A DNA stretch of 64,000 nt from Alisma plantago-aquatica. Lineage: Eukaryota > Streptophyta > Magnoliopsida > Alismatales > Alismataceae. The position numbers and the translations under genes were made by a program. Every line of letters starts with the position of its first letter. Positions within the stretch are counted from its first letter, which is position 1. Below, in pieces: positions 59,527 to 64,000 of the stretch. The DNA lies in contig OY856413.1 in assembly GCA_963693085.1 (NCBI GenBank), forward strand, positions 746,329,056-746,393,055, given 5' to 3'. The notes below the pieces were generated by a model, which worked only from the letters and a program-made list of their open reading frames with translations, searched no databases and was not told the origin of the DNA.

Positions 59527-59724
59527 CTATTGGCAATATATGAAATAGCAATTCTCAACTCTATTTCGTGCCCTTTTGGCTGAAATGAACTGAAAGGTAC
59601 TCCTATCTATGGCAGCAACACTTGCTCCAATGATGGATACTCCTTTCTTGGTCCTTTCACAAAGGCCATCACTTCTTTGCGGATCTTGCATATCATATAT
59701 GATAGATCCATATCTTGGTATCAT
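59527..59724 (-). pseudogene. pro: Protease-region remnant of element F
   Basis: The open - strand stretch GSIIYDMQDPQRSDGLCERT lines up with the copia protease region, in which GSHIC is followed by a conserved MQGL.RSR and then a VGNGA.VAA block (here IIGASVAAIDRS). The CYFIYC at its end fits the NNCYFVP segment. The residues before GS, including the catalytic Asp region, are not preserved. Confidence 0.55.
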
Positions 59725-59749
59725 ATAGCTCAGATAAAGAAGTGGTTCA

Positions 59750-60480
59750 TTTCATGATACCTTAGGTGGAGATCTCCATCCCCTCCTTCATCTTCTTTTG
59801 TTCTTCCAGATATAGAGGGAAATCCCTCATACACCCTTTCCCCATGTGCCTTGAGGCTGAAGATGGCTTGGATTGCTAGCATCATAACACTTCTTTGCTT
59901 TGCCCTTGTCCTTGCCCTTAAGAATTACCTTTCTCTTTGATCACATCAAAGATTACGGTTTGTCTTTCTTCATCTTTGCCTTTACTATCCTCAACATGTC
60001 CAACAACTCTGTCAATGCTTGTCAAAGTTATTCATGTTGTAGCTTATCATGAATTGTATGATCCTCGCAACATTTGCAGTATCATACCAATACCCAACTC
60101 TTCGCTCAGAGGGAATCCTTCTTAGTCAGGTTTTTCCACATACCCAATCACATTGAGTGTGTGAATACCTTACTGGATCTCCTTCTGTCATGACATACTA
60201 GGATAGTGTCCTTGAGACATCATATGTCTCATGTTGTCTCTGCAACATCATCAAGCACTCCTCATCAATGTCATCCTCGGTATGCTTCCATAAGCATACC
60301 TTCTGCCATTGATGTGGTGGGATTGAGTTTATCTAGTCTTGGTAGGACTTGGAGCTTTCGCTTCTTTGAGAACACTTCTCATCATCCTAACCAGTCGTGG
60401 AATTATTCCCATTTAATTTGTTGGTCTCAAAGACCAATCGCAAATAAAGTGATTTGTTGATTAACCATTTATTTTAACAA
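59750..60480 (-). pseudogene. gag: gag remnant of element F (copia, UBN2 type)
   Basis: On the - strand the pieces in order are LQRQHETYDVSRTLS and TEGDPV (near 60160-60270), then GFPLSEELGIGMILQMLRGS (60050-60115), a segment with VVGHVEDSKGKDEERQ, a Lys/Gly-rich stretch, and RDFPLYLEEQKKMKEG (59785-59835). This matches the copia gag of elements whose zinc knuckle is followed by KYLEEQKKKK. The zinc knuckle itself is not recognisable. Several stops. Confidence 0.7.
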
Positions 60481-61864
60481 AAGGAAATATATGCAATTTT
60501 AAGTCCAAAATTCCTTTTGACTTGTTTGATTGATTTGAAAAGTTCACGATAAAATTAGGCCTTTAATTAATTATCGCTCCCACTATTTTACTTCAAATTG
60601 ATAGCCCTCACCATCAATTCGGAAGATTGCAGCGTACAACCTTCTAGTGGGCAAGATCCTGAAATCCTCTAAGCCATGGACCAGCTAGGGCTGTCACCCA
60701 CAACATAGATCTCTCAGGTAGGCAACTTTTTCCAATTGCATCATATGCAACTCTTGATAAGATGTCATATGCAACTCCTTGCCATGAGCATCTCCATGCC
60801 TCAAGGTGCTAGATCCTATCTAGGTCACCTTGTTAAGTCTGACCCAAAGCAAACACGATGAATATGCACCCTGCTAGGGCAGACCCACACACTCATCCTT
60901 CACGCTTCCATGAGATAGACGGTGCACCACGCTAGGGCGTGCCCACACTTGTTCAATCAAGCTTTTCACGTGTGTCGCATTTAGAAGGCATCTAAAACTT
61001 AATATTTAATGAGGGATTTAGTTTTATATACATATACATATCCAATCACCACAATACATAGTATGTATCATATACATGCTATATCCCACAGAAAACATGC
61101 ACAAACGATAAAAAGCGATGATTATGGCCATCCTAATGTGATTCCTTGAGCCAAGAGGAATCACGGTCATCTAGGTCAACATCACATGCAACCTGTACAA
61201 GATGAACATCTGTGCCTTGCCATCCGAGTTGATCAACTCATCACATGAATGATCGGTTGGCATAATAGTCGGTTGGCTCCTCCAACCGATCGGTTCGCCT
61301 GGACGTCGTGCATCTCGTCATGTCCGCCACCCGGTCATCTCTCTCCTCGATCGGTCATCAACCGATCAGTTCACTCCTTGAACCGACCGTCTGGAACGTC
61401 AACCGATCGGTTCACGCCTTGAACTGATCATTTCAGCTGTTGTCTTGATGTCCGCCGGTCTTCGACATAACTGGAAATAAAATCTATCCTATTATTACAT
61501 TGCTTAAAAGAAGAAACCCCGAGTTACATTCGGGGGGAGCAAAGGTAGGAAAGAATCTCGAATTATTTCGAGTTACATCAGGAATAAGAGAGGCAAGATC
61601 GGTGCGCAAACCAAGATGCAAGCAACCACACACAGATAGGGGTTTATAGGCCATAATCATGCTACACACATCCACCACAAAACTCATTTAAGGGCGACGC
61701 GTATCGAGTGCATTAATAATACATATCATATATGTAATTTGGGATTTGTGGATTTAGGATTGGACATGCATAAAGCCAATATTATTCGCATCGCATGCAA
61801 TAAATAAAGGTGACAAACCAAAATCGATCATATCAATATTCCCAAAATATAGAGCAGTTGACGT
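60481..61864 (-). other. Leader region of element F between primer site and gag
   Basis: No ORF of note. It contains about eight more GATCGGTT-type motifs (61240-61435), the same family as in the LTRs, and a pair of direct repeats TGCACC.CGCTAGGGC at 60867 and 60921. A short hairpin CCCGAGTTACATTCGGGG is at 61518-61535. Confidence 0.6.
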
Positions 61865-61877
61865 GGCTCTGATACCA
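61865..61877 (-). other. Primer binding site of element F (initiator Met tRNA)
   Basis: Read on the - strand TGGTATCAGAGCC, a perfect Met tRNA site, one base from the LTR end at 61879. Confidence 0.93.
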
Positions 61878-61878
61878 C

Positions 61879-64000
61879 TGTTGGGTTTAAGGGGAGGCAT
61901 AGAAGGCAGCGGAAACAAAACTTTTCTCCCCCAAACCCAGCACGAGGAAACGCGTCAACGTCTATATAATAGGAAAGGATGGTTTGTGGAATCATACCTT
62001 GTCCCGAGGCTTGCTCGGCGACAATACCTCGCGACTTACGCGGTCTTCAACTCCGGTCTTGGACGGTGTCTGTCCAGCTCCTGGTCGCACCGGGACTCAC
62101 GACTCCTCCTCTTACTGGGACTGTTGGGATTGACAGTTGTCCTCCTGAGCGGCAGAAACCTCCTACCTCTAAAGTAGTCCACACGGACCACCTGGAACTC
62201 CACACTCCTTGTCCCATAAGGAAGTGGAAGGAGTCGCACCCTCTTGTTGACGTACTAGTCGCCAACACACTCTCCTACCTCCAGTTGCAACTACAGTTGT
62301 CCTTCCCTTGTTGCACCTCCCTTTACGGGAAGCACTTGCTCGGGCTCTCTCTCGGTTACCAAAACCAGAGAGAACGACAACTTTGCAGAGCAATTGGTTG
62401 CACTGAGTTGTACTTTGAGAAGCCCCCAATACCCCTATATATATAGGAGGGTCATGGGATAGGGTTCTCCATCCCGGGCAATGCGGGACTAAAAGCAGGA
62501 GTAGAAGGGTTTGAGATTTACCACAAAAGCAACCAACTCGCAACCTGAACCGATCGGTTCACAAGTGAACCGGTCGGTTGGGGACCTGAACCGGTCGGTT
62601 GGAACACCAATCGATCGGTTGGGACCCATGAGCCGATCAGTTCACTTCTGAACCGGTCGGTTCGTGGTCCTGATCAGTTCCCGATTGACTTTCCTTCTTT
62701 TGTTTCTAATTGGTATCGAATACCAATCCTTGTTCCAATAAAATTGGGCAAGTGAAACGCAAGGAAAATTCTCACCGACTTGACTTTCCCAACTTGCTCG
62801 GTTGCACCAGTTGAACCGATCGTTTCAACACTTGAACCGATCGTTTCAACACTTGAACCGATCATTTCACTCTGACCATGAGCCGATCGACTCAACACTT
62901 GAGCCGATCGGTTCACCAAGCTGAGCCGATCGGTTCATCACATGAGCCGATCGGTTGGGAGTCCAGATTGTGCAGAATCAGTCAATTGCGATTTCAATCA
63001 ATCCAATACTCCAATCAATGCGTCCAACACCTTGAACCATATGATATTGAGCTATCGACTGATTGAGTGTTTAATTGAACTATTAAACTCCTTTAGTAAT
63101 CAATCTAAACATTGTTTGTGGACAAAACTCCTCTTCCAGGTTAAATCCTATGTGTGTGACCCTGTAGGTCCATTACACGTTGGCAGTGAAAACCCATAAC
63201 ACTTATGACTTCACAAGCAAAGAGAGGTGCCTAGTCACACATCAGTGCTACCCAAGTGAAAGTAGAAAGTTGGAGAACAAATTTCAATCCTACAATCTGT
63301 GAATGGTTTTATAGTTAATGTATAATTCCTTTGTCACTGATATCCCGAATGAACTCGAGGCATGGAACAGTCATCCTATCAACGTTCATTCACTTTCTTG
63401 ATCTCAGAGTAGATTGAACGAGATATGTATGACATCAATATCACATACTGATTCACACATGTGTACGCACGCCTATCTCAATCCTACTCATCAAGTGGCC
63501 ATGGATATCAAACTCCCTAAGGAGGGACAAATCCCATATCTATCACTCACCCCTCAAAAGCCCCATGTGTCAAAGCCACCCAATCATCACCTTTATAACA
63601 ACCCATGTTTCAGGACTGCGTTTGATGATGTCAAAGTGTGCCCAACGACATGTGTTGAGTGCAGTGATTTTAGGTCTAAGAATCACACTCACCACCATCA
63701 CTGTGAGTACTGACTGTGACTACCATGTCATGGTTCCATGTGTCAAACTCACGGTGGGTCTTTTTGGTACACTTGTTCTCTAACAAGTACCTATGTGTTT
63801 CGTTTGATATCTCTATATCATGACTAATGAGATTTTGTCATCAACCAACACCACAATCTAGTCTTGTGTGTCATTGCTATCTATCTGCCTTCCACAATGA
63901 CATCCGACTAGGGACATAACAAGAATATACAAACTCTTAGCATCCGTATGATCTCATCGTTTAGGTCCTCAACCTGAAAGCATACGTCATTGAGTACTGT
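61879..64000 (-). repeat. 5' LTR (right copy) of element F, last ~130 bp beyond the window
   Basis: It starts TGTTGGGTTTAAGGGGAGGC and matches 55065 onward nearly base for base. Its TATA box is at 62435-62447. The palindrome array at 62547-62960 has one extra 21-bp unit compared with the left LTR. Confidence 0.9.

Larger units (their letters stand above)
55065..64000 (-). mobile_element. Element F: copia retrotransposon, right LTR cut by the window end
   Basis: Left LTR 55065-57312 and right LTR 61879 to beyond 64000 are about 95 percent alike. On the - strand a primer site TGGTATCAGAGCC (61865-61877) lies next to the right LTR, and a polypurine tract GTGCAAGTGGGAGTC (57313-57327) lies next to the left LTR. 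The 4.6 kb interior holds a recognisable gag and protease remnant and otherwise decayed sequence. ATAAT (55060-55064) would be one target duplication; the other is outside the window. Confidence 0.85.

Overview
This window is intergenic, repeat-rich nuclear DNA of a flowering plant. It is AT-rich, and nearly all of it can be assigned to transposable elements nested in one another. I found no host protein-coding gene, tRNA gene or CRISPR array. The mix of families fixes the kingdom: long-LTR chromoviruses (Ty3/gypsy, Tekay/Del-like), a Sirevirus-like copia element, a Cassandra TRIM with a 5S rRNA-like segment, a CACTA (En/Spm) transposon and a tRNA-derived SINE. The sequence alone does not tell me the species.

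Layout. 1-1579 is the right part of an LTR (element Z) inserted in the 5' LTR of element A. 1580-11454 is element A, a decayed chromovirus on the + strand with both LTRs. 11455-12448 is an old remnant. Element B (gypsy, - strand) has its left LTR at 12449-17131 (with a SINE), a short interior at 17132-19009, and a right LTR starting at 19010. That right LTR is split into three pieces by later insertions. The first is a CACTA transposon (19907-31020, 3-bp duplication AAC), which carries a solo LTR (23929-28084, duplication CTTTT) inside its transposase gene. The second is a Sirevirus-like element C (32623-52229, duplication ATTTC), which carries a chromovirus D (39995-49268, duplication GGAAC). 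At 52382-53210 a Cassandra element sits at the point where B homology stops. 53211-55064 is a decayed gypsy fragment E. From 55065 to the window end lies a copia element F on the - strand; its right LTR runs off the window.

Order of events. The B LTRs have diverged most, the C LTRs (about 80 percent alike by eye) less, and the D and F LTRs (about 95 percent alike) least. This agrees with the nesting: B first, then CACTA and C into B, then D into C. The intact second copy of the B LTR supplies the empty insertion sites for CACTA and C, so those boundaries are exact to the base.

Coding content. Every polyprotein is broken. A keeps recognisable gag, protease, reverse transcriptase (RT), RNase H, integrase and chromodomain with many stops and frameshifts. 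D has an internal deletion that joins RT to integrase. C keeps all copia domains plus an extra ORF between pol and the 3' LTR. F keeps gag and a protease remnant. CACTA has a TNP2-type transposase and a second, shorter gene, both damaged.

Most curious. Several unrelated LTR families here, and the CACTA ends, each carry an array of short palindromic motifs of their own, mostly built on an AACCG/CGGTT or TCGAC core. One motif of about 28 bp is shared between the CACTA element and the LTR of the gypsy element D. A large foldback (about 300-bp arms) lies in the second CACTA gene.
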